Shown in pieces: positions 1 through 10,430 of a stretch of DNA of 64,000 nucleotides. Numbering within the stretch: the first letter of the stretch is position 1; each line of letters opens with the position of its first letter. Where the stretch lies: positions 10,286,256 to 10,350,255 of the forward strand of contig NZ_CP071793.1 of the NCBI RefSeq assembly GCF_017498545.1, written 5' to 3'. The position numbers were made by a program, and so were the translations under genes. Below the pieces are notes generated by a model that did not search any database, had not been told where the DNA came from, and saw nothing but the letters and a program-made list of their open reading frames with translations. Source of the DNA: Sulfidibacter corallicola. GTDB taxonomy: Bacteria; Acidobacteriota; Holophagae; Acanthopleuribacterales; Acanthopleuribacteraceae.

Positions 1-1
1 C

Positions 2-3000
2 AAGCAGACCGCCGATCGCGCCGTGATGTACGACAGTTTGGGTGTACTTCATGCCGAGGGCTGCGAGATTGATTGGCCCACCGTCTGCCCCACCGGCGAA
101 ACCCTGCACGCCCTGCCCCGCTACCCCTGGGAGCGGGAGGTGATCTGGCCCGAGAGCGCCCCGTTGAAGCGACTCGCCACGTTGCGTGCCGCCGGCGCAT
201 CCTACGAGGGCGGTCATCAGGTAGAGGGCTCGCCCCTGCTGGGCACCCCGATTCACACGCCCGATGGGTCGACGCACCTCTGGCAGAGCCGACTGGACGC
301 GAAAACGCAGGCCTACTTCACCGATCACCGGGTCCAGGACGCCGTAGTGCTCCCGGGTGCCGCCTACCTGGAGATCGCCCTTTCGGCCGCCAACACGCTC
401 GTCACGAACCCGAGATTGGAAGCGGTTCGGTTCCGCCAGGCCATGTTCCTCGAAAACGACGAGGCCCGCACGGTCCAAACCATCTTGAGGCGATGCCGTC
501 GCGGTCGCTTCTCCTTCGAAATCCGCAGCACCACCGACGAACGACACTGGATCGAGCACGCCGTCGGCTTCGTCCACCCGGCGAAGGAAGACCTCTCCGA
601 GCCCTTGATTCCGGATCCCAAGCGCCGCATCGCGAATGCGGAACACAGGTTGACGGGATCGGACCACTATACCGCCATGGACCGGCGTCGCCTGCAATAC
701 GGGCCCGCCTTCCAAGGCATCCAAACGTTGGTGCCCGGATCCGAGGCGTCGGCCAGCCGTCTGGCGCTGCCAGCCTCGGTCGCGGCCGACCTGGGGCGTT
801 ACACCCTGCACCCGGCCCTGCTCGACGCCTGTTTCCAGACCATGGCCGGCATCATTCCCAGCGAGGGCGCCGATCGCTCGGACTCCGACACCTACATGCC
901 GGTGTCGGTCCAATCGCTGAGGGTCTTCGGCCCGATTCCGGCGACGGGCGACTTGTGGGGCCAGGCGACGGCCAGGTTCGATGAAAGTGCGGATCGGATC
1001 AGCGCGGACATCTATCTGTTGGATGACCGCGGTGACCTGCTGGCCTGTCTCGAGAACCTGACCATCCAACGCATCGAAGGCGGCCACGTGGCGCGACGAA
1101 CCGTCGATCAGGTGTTGTACCGCATGGACTGGGAGCCCGGGGCGATGGCAGCCATCGACGGCCCGCAGGCATCCCTGGGTAGGGTCTTGATCGTGGGCGA
1201 CCGCCTTGGCCATGCACAGGCCTTGGCGGACCAACTGAGGGGTTCGGCCGAGGTCCTGTTGGTTCAGCCCGGCGAGGAGAATCTTCGGTTGGCCGAACGG
1301 CATTACGAATGGACCTGGCGCGATGCGGACGACATCGACGGATTCTTCGAACGCGCCTACGGTGGCGAGCTCCCCGATCGGGTGATTCACCTGGGCAATC
1401 TGGATCAGGGCATTCACCCGGAATGGGAGGCCCAGGCCGTGGAGACCGCTCTCGAGCGAGGCACGATGTCGGTGTTTCACCTGCTCCAGGCCCTGACGCG
1501 CAGGGAAGACGGTGTGTTGCCCATGCTTTGCGTGGTGACGGCGTCGAGTCAAGCGGTGACGGGCAGCGAACCGATCGCGCTGGGTCAAACGCCCGTGTGG
1601 GGTCTGTGCCGGGTGGCATCGCACGAGCACCCCTCGCTGACGATCAAACTCCTGGACCTGGATACGGATTTCACCGCCGACGATTTGGATTTGATTCGTC
1701 GCGAATGCCTTTGCACGGACGACGAAACCCAGGTGGCTTGGCGCAACGGTGAACGCATGTTGGCGCGCATGGTCCGGGACACCCCAACCGACAAGCGACC
1801 GATCGACCGCGAGACGGTGGAAGCCCTTCCCCGCGAAACGCCCATGGCGTGGAGGGTGGCGGGCGCGGGTGATCCAAACCCGCAGGCATTCGTTTCGATC
1901 GACTTGGATTCACCCGATGCCCACGAGATCGCCGTGCAACTGGAGGCGGTGGCTTTGGACGAGACCGGCCAGAGCGGATCCCGCTTCTGGGACGACGGCA
2001 CGCTCGACGGTGCCGGCGTGGTCACCGCGGTGGGCGCCGATGTGGTCGACCTTCAACCCGGCGATCGGGTGATGGTGGCGGGCCTGCCGTATCTGGGCAC
2101 GCATGCGCATGTGGCCCGAACGGCTGCCGCCCGCCTTCCCGATACCGTTTCGTTCGAAGCGGCGGCGACCCTGCCGACGGCCATGGTCACGGCCCGGGCG
2201 CTGATGCGATTGGGCTCGCTCGACGGAAACGCGCGCCTGTTCGTACATGGGCTCGAGACCCGTTTGGGTCGCGCGGTGGCTCGGGTTGCGCAGGCCAAAG
2301 GCGCCACCGTGTACGCCGAATCGACATGTGCGCAGGAATCGCAGCGTTTGGTCGATCAGGGTGTTCGCCCCGTACTGACCGCTTCTGGCCGGCAACTGGT
2401 CGACCAGGTTGCCGACCTGACCGGAGGCCGTGGTTTCCACTGGATCGTGGACGCATTGGATGGTGATCTGGCCACCGAAGCCGCCTCGATGCTGGCCCCC
2501 TTGGGCCGCTACGTGGCGTTGACCGGCGACGGCGGCAGGCCCGCGGCACCACTTTCGGCCCGGATCGAGCCAGGCACCACGTGGCAGGCCATCAGTCCCG
2601 GCCAGCTTCGAACCCAGCTCGGCGCCGCCTATCAAGATCTGCTGGCGGAAACCGCCGCTGCCGCCGGCGCGGACTCCCTCCAGGACCTGCCGGCACAACG
2701 GGTGACCTTCGCCGAGCTCGTGAACGGCCGGCCTGGCACGGACGGGGCGGGACGCCCCCGGACCTGGGTCGTGGCGCCCGGCGATGCGCCGGTACCGCTC
2801 CATCGCCAAAACCGGTCCGAGGCCACCGTAAAGGCGGACGCTTGGTACCTGATCGCCGGCGGTCTCAAGGGGATCGGTCTCGCCACGGCGAGCAGGTTGG
2901 CCGCGATGGGTGCCCGCCACCTGATCCTGCTCGGCCGGAGCGGGCCGGATGCGCAGGGGGCGGAGCAGATTCAGGCGCTGCGGGACCAGGGCGTCGCCGT

Positions 3001-4045
3001 GCACGTCAAGCGCATCGACATCACCGACGAACAGGCGATGGACGCCCTGTCTGCCGAGATCGAAGCGGCACGACCGCCCTTGCGCGGCGTGATTCATTCG
3101 GCGGTGGTCATCGACGACGGGCTGTTGATCAACCAAACGCCGGAGCGCTTCGCCCGGGTGTTCGGGCCCAAGATCTGGGGCACCCTGAACCTGCACCGCC
3201 TCGCCACGAACCATGCGTTGGATTTTTTCACGGTGTACTCCTCAGCTTCGTCCCTCATCGGGCCACCTTCGCAGGGCAACTACGCCGCGGCCGGGAACTT
3301 CGCCGATCACTTGGTGCTCGAGCGACGGCGATTGGGCCTGCCGGGCCTGACCATCAACTGGGGACCCTGGTCGGATATCGGGATCGCGGCCGAGAAGAAC
3401 CTGACGGAGGATTACGCCCGCAAAGCGGTCATGATCCCCTTCGAGCCTGCGTTCGGCATGGACGTCGCCACCCACTTGTTGGCACGGGCACAGGGCCGGG
3501 TGCTGGCCTTCGACCCCAACTGGACCACCTATCTGGAGTTCTTCGGGATCGGCATGTCGAAGCGTCTTTACGCGCACATGGCCCAGGCCCGCCAACAGAC
3601 CGGCGTGGGTTCCGGCGGCGACGGGTTCGACCACGAACACCTCACGGCATTGGACGAAGCAGCGCGGGTGGCCTACGTCGTCGAGCGTTTGAAAAAAGTG
3701 GCCGGCCGCATCTTGGGATTCTCGCCGTCGCGATTGCAGGACGCGACCCCCATCAACCAGATGGGCCTGGACTCTCTGATGGCCGTGGAGATGCGCAACT
3801 GGATCGAGATCAATACCGGCGTTCCGATTCCGGTGGTGCACTTCCTCAGCGGCGATTCGATCGCCCAAGTGGCTCACTTGATCCTGGCCGGCTTGGACGA
3901 CGCCCCCCCGCCCGAGGTGGCGGTCACCCCGGCTCCGGAGGTGGCTGATCCCGAGGCGTTGGCGACGCTGCTGGATCGCGTCGACGACATGGACGAGTCC
4001 GAAGTGGCGCGATTGCTCGCCCAAATGGAGGAGGGCTCCGGCTGA
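2..4045 (+). CDS. Type I polyketide synthase, C-terminal part (DH-ER-KR-ACP), 5' end outside window
   Basis: The reading frame is open from base 2, so the start lies upstream and KS/AT are missing. Counting from the Met codon at 23, the order is: post-AT linker (LPRYPWERE, about residue 31); dehydratase with an H-x3-D-x4-P motif at His102, where the usual Gly is Asp, and second motif HPALLDACFQ near 265; a structural KR half (about 360-620); an enoylreductase-like region (about 640-930); a ketoreductase with GGLKGIG near 955, the IDD loop (B-type-like) and a catalytic SxxS...Y stretch near 1080; and an acyl carrier domain with GLDSL near 1250. The ER nucleotide-binding loop reads GLETRLGRA instead of a GGVG-type loop, so ER is probably inactive. 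The tail is acidic (ARLLAQMEE), like a docking end, and there is no thioesterase. The module would extend and reduce a polyketide on its ACP. The product is not predictable from this fragment. Confidence 0.93.
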   Translation, partial: KQTADRAVMYDSLGVLHAEGCEIDWPTVCPTGETLHALPRYPWEREVIWPESAPLKRLATLRAAGASYEGGHQVEGSPLLGTPIHTPDGSTHLWQSRLDAKTQAYFTDHRVQDAVVLPGAAYLEIALSAANTLVTNPRLEAVRFRQAMFLENDEARTVQTILRRCRRGRFSFEIRSTTDERHWIEHAVGFVHPAKEDLSEPLIPDPKRRIANAEHRLTGSDHYTAMDRRRLQYGPAFQGIQTLVPGSEASASRLALPASVAADLGRYTLHPALLDACFQTMAGIIPSEGADRSDSDTYMPVSVQSLRVFGPIPATGDLWGQATARFDESADRISADIYLLDDRGDLLACLENLTIQRIEGGHVARRTVDQVLYRMDWEPGAMAAIDGPQASLGRVLIVGDRLGHAQALADQLRGSAEVLLVQPGEENLRLAERHYEWTWRDADDIDGFFERAYGGELPDRVIHLGNLDQGIHPEWEAQAVETALERGTMSVFHLLQALTRREDGVLPMLCVVTASSQAVTGSEPIALGQTPVWGLCRVASHEHPSLTIKLLDLDTDFTADDLDLIRRECLCTDDETQVAWRNGERMLARMVRDTPTDKRPIDRETVEALPRETPMAWRVAGAGDPNPQAFVSIDLDSPDAHEIAVQLEAVALDETGQSGSRFWDDGTLDGAGVVTAVGADVVDLQPGDRVMVAGLPYLGTHAHVARTAAARLPDTVSFEAAATLPTAMVTARALMRLGSLDGNARLFVHGLETRLGRAVARVAQAKGATVYAESTCAQESQRLVDQGVRPVLTASGRQLVDQVADLTGGRGFHWIVDALDGDLATEAASMLAPLGRYVALTGDGGRPAAPLSARIEPGTTWQAISPGQLRTQLGAAYQDLLAETAAAAGADSLQDLPAQRVTFAELVNGRPGTDGAGRPRTWVVAPGDAPVPLHRQNRSEATVKADAWYLIAGGLKGIGLATASRLAAMGARHLILLGRSGPDAQGAEQIQALRDQGVAVHVKRIDITDEQAMDALSAEIEAARPPLRGVIHSAVVIDDGLLINQTPERFARVFGPKIWGTLNLHRLATNHALDFFTVYSSASSLIGPPSQGNYAAAGNFADHLVLERRRLGLPGLTINWGPWSDIGIAAEKNLTEDYARKAVMIPFEPAFGMDVATHLLARAQGRVLAFDPNWTTYLEFFGIGMSKRLYAHMAQARQQTGVGSGGDGFDHEHLTALDEAARVAYVVERLKKVAGRILGFSPSRLQDATPINQMGLDSLMAVEMRNWIEINTGVPIPVVHFLSGDSIAQVAHLILAGLDDAPPPEVAVTPAPEVADPEALATLLDRVDDMDESEVARLLAQMEEGSG

Positions 4046-4150
4046 GCCCCTCGGGGCCAGCGGTGTTTTGAAAACAGACCTACCCGGGGTACCCCTTGCC
4101 GAAGTGAGTCAGCCGAGGGGTTCCCGCATGCTTTGGGGGTCGCCGCGGCG

Positions 4151-4559
4151 GTAGGTTGGCCCGCTGGGCCGACACTTCGAAGTAACCCACGATTCGCAAG
4201 ATCGATGAGTAAAAGAGCGAAGCAGATAAGTCGGGCCTCCAGATCTCTCGATGATCGATTTTATTCTTTGCTTGATCACTTCGATTGGATGAGCAGGGCC
4301 GATAAGGCAAGCTGCCATACCGGCCGTGCCATACCGGCCGTGCCATACCGGCCGTGCCATACCGGCCGTGCCATACCGGCCGTGCTCAACCTACAGGCCT
4401 TACCTACAGCCTGTCTGATACCGCTCTGACGATGGGCCGAGTGTAGAATTTGCGGCTTCGATGACGCGCGGCGAGGGAAAGTATCGGCTTCGCTCTTTGG
4501 CGTAACTCTATCCTGTTACATACGTTGCTTCGAAGCGTCGGCCCAGCGGGCCAACCTAC
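4151..4559. repeat. Inverted repeat pair in the PKS-subtilase intergenic gap
   Basis: Bases 4151-4182 (GTAGGTTGGCCCGCTGGGCC and on to CTTCGAAG) and 4528-4559 are reverse complements with one mismatch over 32 bp. The gap 4046-4986 has no convincing gene. Apart from this pair and the 14-bp tandem repeat between the arms, I see nothing in it until the ribosome binding site of the next gene. A short GCCCC-TC-GGGGC hairpin just after the PKS stop could be a weak terminator. Confidence 0.8.
4314..4383. repeat. 14-bp tandem repeat, 5 perfect copies
   Basis: The unit GCCATACCGGCCGT is repeated five times without interruption. It contains the palindrome ACCGGCCGT-like core (CGGCCG). It lies between the two arms of the 32-bp inverted repeat described for this gap. 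Confidence 0.95.
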
Positions 4560-4986
4560 AGGCTTTACGTCTCTTACGCGCATGCGGGCCCTCCGGAGGG
4601 GCTCGCTTCGCGTTGCTTGTTCGAGGCGGCATGGTTCACGAACTCGAATCTTACAGTTTCATTGCATCGAAAATGCATTAAATGCCACAACGCACGTCCC
4701 GTCCGTTTTTACAAAGGTTCCCGACACCAGAGCCAAAGACACTGTACACCAACGGTGAGACATATGTTTACTACCACTGAGACAGAATTTACGCGAAAAA
4801 ACCATCATTTTTCCTGCAACAAAAAACCCATCCCCACAAAAAGGTGACAACTTGCCAACTACATCATAACCCACTGCTATTTAATAGTTTTTGTGAATTA
4901 TTCACTCATTTTTCTTGGCAAGCGACTTGCTCTCCGGACGATTGCTGAATTGGAGTTATTCAGACATTTCATCTCTGGAGTAAGTT

Positions 4987-7900
4987 ATGGAAAAATCATT
5001 CATCCACAACTGTTTGCTCTTCTTGTTTTGCATCTCCCTTCCATTATATGCTCAACCTCAACCCAGACCTTCGCGCGCTGATTTAGTACTATCAGGCAAG
5101 ACGCGCGATCTCCCCCCGAATCATCGACCTCACGCCGCTTCGACCCAAGCTCCGGAAGCCGCCGACCTGATCGGACGGCCCCGGTCACCCGGAGCATCGG
5201 CGACCCAACCGTCGCCGCGATCCGTCGTCGTCGTGCTGGAAAACGACCGCGCCACCAAGGCCCATGACCTGAACGCGCTCACGTCGCGCTTCGGCGGAAC
5301 GGTCCAGCACCGTTTCACCTCGCGTCACGGGCAGACGTTCGTCTTGGTTTCCTTGCCGGAGGATGCCGATCCCGCGCAGCTCGAACGGGTTGCCGGCAAA
5401 CGAGGCATCGCCGTCCACCCCAACCATACCTATCAATTGTTTGGCGACGCGACGGCCGTGAACGATCCGGACTTCCCCGTCCAGTGGGCGCTCCACAACG
5501 ATGGTACGCCCTTCGATGCCGGCCATCCCCAACCCCTGGCCGACGCGGATATCGATGCGCCCGAAGCCTGGCAGATTTCCGTCGGCAGCCCCGAGGTCGT
5601 CGTCGCCGTTCTCGACACCGGCGTGGACTACACCCACCCCGACTTGGCCGGCAACATGTGGCGAAACCCCGGTGAAATCCCCGGCAATGGACAGGACGAC
5701 GACGGCAACGGCTTTGTCGACGACGTGCGCGGATGGGATTTTCCGGGCAACTCGCGCGGCTTGCCCCCCGACAACGATCCGTTGGACACCCTCGGGCACG
5801 GTACGCACGTGGCCGGCATCATCGGCGCCGTGACCCAGAACGGCATCGGCATCGCCGGCACCGCACCTAAAGTGAGAATCATGCCGGTGAAGGTCTTCAA
5901 CACCTTTACCTCCAGCGATTACTACCTTGCCGCGGGTATCGATTACGCCGTGGCCAACGGCGCCCACGTCATCAACGCGAGCTGGGGCAGCCGCCACCGC
6001 AGTGAACTTCTTTACCAGGCCATCGAAAGAGCCCGCGAGGAAGGGGTTCTGTTCGTATGCGCGTCCGGCAACGACAGCCTGCAATTGGGCAACGACATGT
6101 GGGGTGAAAACATCTATCCCGCCGCATTTCGCCATGACAATCAGGTGACGGTCGCCGCAACCGCCCCAGACGATCGCATGACCGATTTCTCGAACTTCAG
6201 CGAGTTGCACGTGCACCTCGCGGCGCCTGGCGCCTTCATCCGCAGTACCCTTCCCGGACGTCAGGTCCTTTTTCACACCGACTTCGACCAAACGCCGGAG
6301 GGATCCCTACCCGAAGGTTTTCGAACCGAGGGGGAACCTTCCTACTGGGGCGTGGCCGCCACCACCCGCGGCGGGAACGCCAACCGCGCCCTGCGCGCGG
6401 ATGCCGGCGCGGCAGCCCCCTACCGGCCCGACGGCGACAGCACCCTCTACCTGCCCCCGATCGAGACCGCGACACCGTCGACCAACCTGTTTCTGGACGT
6501 GGATATCGCCGCCCAACTTGCGCCAGGCTCTCAGCTCAGCCTGGAACGCTACCGCTCGGACGAATGGCAGGAAGTCTTTCGTATCTCGGAGAAAAGCCAG
6601 TTTTTCGAGGAGCGCGTCTTCGCCAAAGTGGAAGGCCTGAACCTCCAATCCGATGGAAACAGCAGCATTCAACTGCGCTTGCGTTGGCGTGCTTCGGCGG
6701 CGGGTCCTCAGCACTGGGGCGTCGAGGTCGACAATTTGGTGCTTTACCATCAAATGGAGGATGAAACCGACCCGTCCGTCATCAGCCACGACCACGCCTA
6801 CGGGTTCAAAAGCGGTACCTCCATGGCAACCCCCTTCGTGGCCGGCGCGGCGGCCTTGCTCAAGTCCCACAAACCCGCGTGGAGCATGGATGCCGTGCGC
6901 ATGGCCCTGTTGAACTCCGGTGATTTCGTGGCCCATCTCCAAGACACCACGATTACCGGATCTCGGTTGAATCTCAACAACCTGTTGCAGGTAGAAGGCG
7001 GTCTGGCGATCACCACCGCGTTGGCCGGCCGCAGCCTGGGTGCCGGCGACAGCCTGCCCTTGATTTGGCGGAACTACGAACATGCCGCCGCGCCCACCAC
7101 CATGAGCCTGCTTCAGGACGGTGAGTTGGTCGAAGACAGCCACATCGATCTCACCCATTCCGCCGGCCTGTATCATTGGACCGTGCCGCAAGTCACCCCA
7201 GGTGATCGGTACCAGTTACGACTGCAGGCGGGCGGCGCGACCTTTACCAGCGAAACCTTCGCCATTCGGGCCATGGAAGACCTGACCCCCGAAGACGAGG
7301 ACCTGGCCCATTACCTGTTGCTTCAAGTGGATGTCAACGAGGACGGCATTTTGGTGGCCTCGGAGCTGGAGCGTTTTCGCGGCACCATTCGGTTGGAGCG
7401 TTTCGAAATCGACGACTTTTCGTTCCTGATGCGGTTGACCCATGTCAAGGAACTCATTCTCGTCGGCCAAAAGCAGCTCGATCTACCCGACTTGAGCACC
7501 TTTCAGCATTTGGAAGTGCTGCTCATCAATGAATGTCGGGTCGACCGAATCCCGACTCTCCCACCCACGTTGCGCGAACTCCTGATCATCCACGCGAAGC
7601 TCGAAGAGTTGGGAGAGCTGCCCGAAAACCTGCGCGAATTGGTGCTTGTCGATTTGCCGCTCACCCGCATTGATTACCTGCCACCCCAACTCGAATACCT
7701 CGAGCTGGTCGATCTCCCGATCACCGAGTTGCCGCCGCTGGGCGAAAGTCTCGAGGACATCTGGCTCAACAGTTTGCCGATCACCCACATCCCGGGCATT
7801 CCCAAACAGGTGAAGGTCCTGCATCTGAAACGGCTCGGGGTATCGTCCCTGCCGCCGATCGAAAGCGATCAGTTATGGTGGTTGGTGATCGACCATTTGC

Positions 7901-10275
7901 CGATCAAAAAGCTCGCCCCGCTGGAGGCCACACCAAAACTGAGTTGGGTCATCATCAACGACAATCCCTTGCTCGAAGAAGTGGGACCCATTCGCAGCGA
8001 CAGGCCCATCAATTTGGATCTGGCAAATAACGCGCTGACGGAGCTGCCCGAAACATCAGTCCTTCGATCCCTCAAAGCGCCAAACAACCGATTGGGGAAC
8101 ATCTCGAGCTTGGACCCGGGTTTGAGCGACCTCAATTTGGCGTTGAACCAAATCGACACCCTTCCCAGTTTGCCGCCCAGCCTCTACCTTCTCGACGTCA
8201 GCTACAACCGCATTCACAGCCTGCCGCCGCTGAAGCCCTTGGATCGATTGCTCGAGCTCCGAGTGCAAAGCAACCTGTTGCGGGAACTGCCGGAGGTTTC
8301 GGATACGGTGTACTCCATCTGGGCGAACAACAACCAGCTCACGTCCTTGCCGCCCTATCCCGCGGAGATCAACCACCTCGATGTCTCCTACAACCAGCTC
8401 ACCAGCATGCCGGACTTCGGCGATCAACGGCGAAGCATGATCTTTGCCTCGGGGAATCGGCTCGAGCGGATTCCCGACCTGGGCGAGAACCTTTTCAGCT
8501 TGGCCCACTTCGAAGGAAACCCCTTCGATGAGAGCGCCATGGCTTCCATTGACGCCTTGATGAGCCTGAACCTGCCGGGATTCAATTCCGGTTTCCCGCC
8601 CGTGTTGTCGGACGTTCTGACGGGTACGCTATTCGAACCCCGCAAGGACGGCAGCTTCATCGATCCGCTGGGTTTGCGAAGTGATTTCCCCGTGGAGCAC
8701 GCGAACGTGCAACAGGCGCCCAACGGCCAGACCCTGGTTTCCTGGCGCAAAGGCATTCCCGCCGGACACGCGCTCGCCGCCTATCGCATCTACCGCGGGG
8801 CCCACATCCTGACGGAAACGCCATCCACCGAAGCCATCCTGGATTGGCCGGCGACCGTTGCCGGCCGGACCGAGCTCGAGATCGTGCCCGTTCAGCGCGA
8901 CGGCCGAGAGCGCCGCGATTTGGCCGCCACGGTCACCGTGCCGAAACCGGATTTCCCGGGCATGTTCCAGGAACGCCACTTCCCGGCGTTCGACGCAATG
9001 GGCTTCGGTTGGACGGAATTGATTCTGTCCGACGCCAAATCGACAATCGGCGCAACGATCACCGCATTCGACGCCGAAGGCGAGGTACTGGAAACCGCAC
9101 ATCCGACCCCCGGGGCCGGCTTCGCGGGAAGGGTCCTCACCACGAGCGAACTCTTCAGCGAAGCGACCTTGTCACAGGTGGCTCGATACCGTCTCGCCAC
9201 CTTGCCGTCCGCGACCATTCAGGTCCAGACGGGAGATCCCGAATCCGCTTCCGCCATCGAGCCCGCCCAGTTCGGTCGTTACGAGGGGCAAATCTACCAA
9301 CACCGCTATATCGATGAGCCATTCACCCTCACCGCGATCAACATGAGCGACACTGACGAAGGTTCCGTGTGGTTGGCGTTTTTCAACCGGGACGGCGAAT
9401 CGGTCGGCGAGCAGGCAATCGACCTCTCCGCGGGGCAAACCCGCATGGTTGCACTGACGAGCTTGATTCCCGACTCGGTGGATCCCGGAGACCTGGGCCA
9501 TATCGGCTGGCAAAGTGAGGTGCCCATCGCCATGTGGTCCCACTATCGCGAGGAAAATTTCGGTACCTCCCGGGTTTTTCTGCGCGAAACCCACCGACCT
9601 GGCTCCATCCGCGGTCTCCTGCCTTCCCCGGGCCGTACCCTTTTCCTGCAAAATGGTGAAGACAACGATGCAATCGTGCGTTTCTGGGCCTATGCCGAGA
9701 ACGGGACCCTGCTCAGCTCGATCAGCGCATTGGTGCCCGCCAAGCAAACCCGATGGTTCGATGCCTACTCCTTTTTGTTGGACAAGGTGGGGGATGACTT
9801 TTTCGACAATTTCGGCTGGTTCCGGTATGAATCGACCCACCCGATCAACGTCGAGTTGCTTCAAAACCCCTGGTATTTGGGCGGAGGTAACAGTTCGTTC
9901 GTCACCTCGGGCGAACTGATCAAACCGGAAAGCCCCAGGAGCACGATACTGCAGGCTCCCGACTGTCGCTGGCGTTTCGACTACGAAACCATGCTGCACC
10001 TGATCAACGAGAACGCCCGTGCCGCGACGGTGCACGTGAAGCTCCGCGACCAACGGGGGATCACCGTGGCCGCCAAGACCCTTCGCATCGAACCGAACGC
10101 CAAACTGTATTTGGACGCCAAGCGGTTTGCCGGTTGGGATGGTGCGCTGGACTTGGAAACGGTCAAGTCGGTGCAGTTCATCACCAGCCCATCCACGCCG
10201 GTGACCGGCTACAAAATGCAGCACCACAAGTGGGATAACCGGTTCACGGTGCATCCCTTGGTGTCCGAGTTCTAG
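4987..10275 (+). CDS. Secreted subtilisin-like serine protease (S8) with leucine-rich repeats
   Basis: This 1762-residue protein has a Sec signal peptide (MEKSFIHNCLLFLFCISLP, cleavage after LYA). A propeptide-like segment (about 75-150) precedes an S8 domain with catalytic Asp210 (LDTGVDYTHPDL), His274 (GHGTHVAG) and Ser612 (GTSMATPF). A roughly 170-residue insert (about 420-600) between His and Ser looks like a jelly-roll/CUB-type beta domain. Residues about 815-1190 are around 18 leucine-rich repeats of the short bacterial type (LPPxLxxLxL). After an Fn3-like piece come three or four beta-rich modules of about 110 residues that resemble those ending the PKD protein at 50129-53989. It probably acts outside the cell as a protease with LRR-mediated target binding. 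The ATG follows TCTGGAG by 6-8 bases. It is single and is followed by a terminator. Confidence 0.93.
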   Translation: MEKSFIHNCLLFLFCISLPLYAQPQPRPSRADLVLSGKTRDLPPNHRPHAASTQAPEAADLIGRPRSPGASATQPSPRSVVVVLENDRATKAHDLNALTSRFGGTVQHRFTSRHGQTFVLVSLPEDADPAQLERVAGKRGIAVHPNHTYQLFGDATAVNDPDFPVQWALHNDGTPFDAGHPQPLADADIDAPEAWQISVGSPEVVVAVLDTGVDYTHPDLAGNMWRNPGEIPGNGQDDDGNGFVDDVRGWDFPGNSRGLPPDNDPLDTLGHGTHVAGIIGAVTQNGIGIAGTAPKVRIMPVKVFNTFTSSDYYLAAGIDYAVANGAHVINASWGSRHRSELLYQAIERAREEGVLFVCASGNDSLQLGNDMWGENIYPAAFRHDNQVTVAATAPDDRMTDFSNFSELHVHLAAPGAFIRSTLPGRQVLFHTDFDQTPEGSLPEGFRTEGEPSYWGVAATTRGGNANRALRADAGAAAPYRPDGDSTLYLPPIETATPSTNLFLDVDIAAQLAPGSQLSLERYRSDEWQEVFRISEKSQFFEERVFAKVEGLNLQSDGNSSIQLRLRWRASAAGPQHWGVEVDNLVLYHQMEDETDPSVISHDHAYGFKSGTSMATPFVAGAAALLKSHKPAWSMDAVRMALLNSGDFVAHLQDTTITGSRLNLNNLLQVEGGLAITTALAGRSLGAGDSLPLIWRNYEHAAAPTTMSLLQDGELVEDSHIDLTHSAGLYHWTVPQVTPGDRYQLRLQAGGATFTSETFAIRAMEDLTPEDEDLAHYLLLQVDVNEDGILVASELERFRGTIRLERFEIDDFSFLMRLTHVKELILVGQKQLDLPDLSTFQHLEVLLINECRVDRIPTLPPTLRELLIIHAKLEELGELPENLRELVLVDLPLTRIDYLPPQLEYLELVDLPITELPPLGESLEDIWLNSLPITHIPGIPKQVKVLHLKRLGVSSLPPIESDQLWWLVIDHLPIKKLAPLEATPKLSWVIINDNPLLEEVGPIRSDRPINLDLANNALTELPETSVLRSLKAPNNRLGNISSLDPGLSDLNLALNQIDTLPSLPPSLYLLDVSYNRIHSLPPLKPLDRLLELRVQSNLLRELPEVSDTVYSIWANNNQLTSLPPYPAEINHLDVSYNQLTSMPDFGDQRRSMIFASGNRLERIPDLGENLFSLAHFEGNPFDESAMASIDALMSLNLPGFNSGFPPVLSDVLTGTLFEPRKDGSFIDPLGLRSDFPVEHANVQQAPNGQTLVSWRKGIPAGHALAAYRIYRGAHILTETPSTEAILDWPATVAGRTELEIVPVQRDGRERRDLAATVTVPKPDFPGMFQERHFPAFDAMGFGWTELILSDAKSTIGATITAFDAEGEVLETAHPTPGAGFAGRVLTTSELFSEATLSQVARYRLATLPSATIQVQTGDPESASAIEPAQFGRYEGQIYQHRYIDEPFTLTAINMSDTDEGSVWLAFFNRDGESVGEQAIDLSAGQTRMVALTSLIPDSVDPGDLGHIGWQSEVPIAMWSHYREENFGTSRVFLRETHRPGSIRGLLPSPGRTLFLQNGEDNDAIVRFWAYAENGTLLSSISALVPAKQTRWFDAYSFLLDKVGDDFFDNFGWFRYESTHPINVELLQNPWYLGGGNSSFVTSGELIKPESPRSTILQAPDCRWRFDYETMLHLINENARAATVHVKLRDQRGITVAAKTLRIEPNAKLYLDAKRFAGWDGALDLETVKSVQFITSPSTPVTGYKMQHHKWDNRFTVHPLVSEF

Positions 10276-10298
10276 GCCGTATTGGCGCACAACCGGAA

Positions 10299-10326
10299 GG
10301 GAGTCCTGCGGGGCTCCCTTTTTTTG
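10299..10326 (+). terminator. Rho-independent terminator after the subtilase
   Basis: GGGAGTCC-TGCG-GGGCTCCC forms an 8-bp stem with one G-U pair and a 4-nt loop. It is followed directly by a run of T, about 25 bases after the stop codon. Confidence 0.9.
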
Positions 10327-10430
10327 TGAATCCCAAGCCTGGCTCCGTTCCGCCGAAGGAACCCGTCCCCCCTTCCGAAGTCGTGGCCCCAAATCGCATA
10401 CAATCGCAAGCTGTTCCATTCAAGCCGCTT

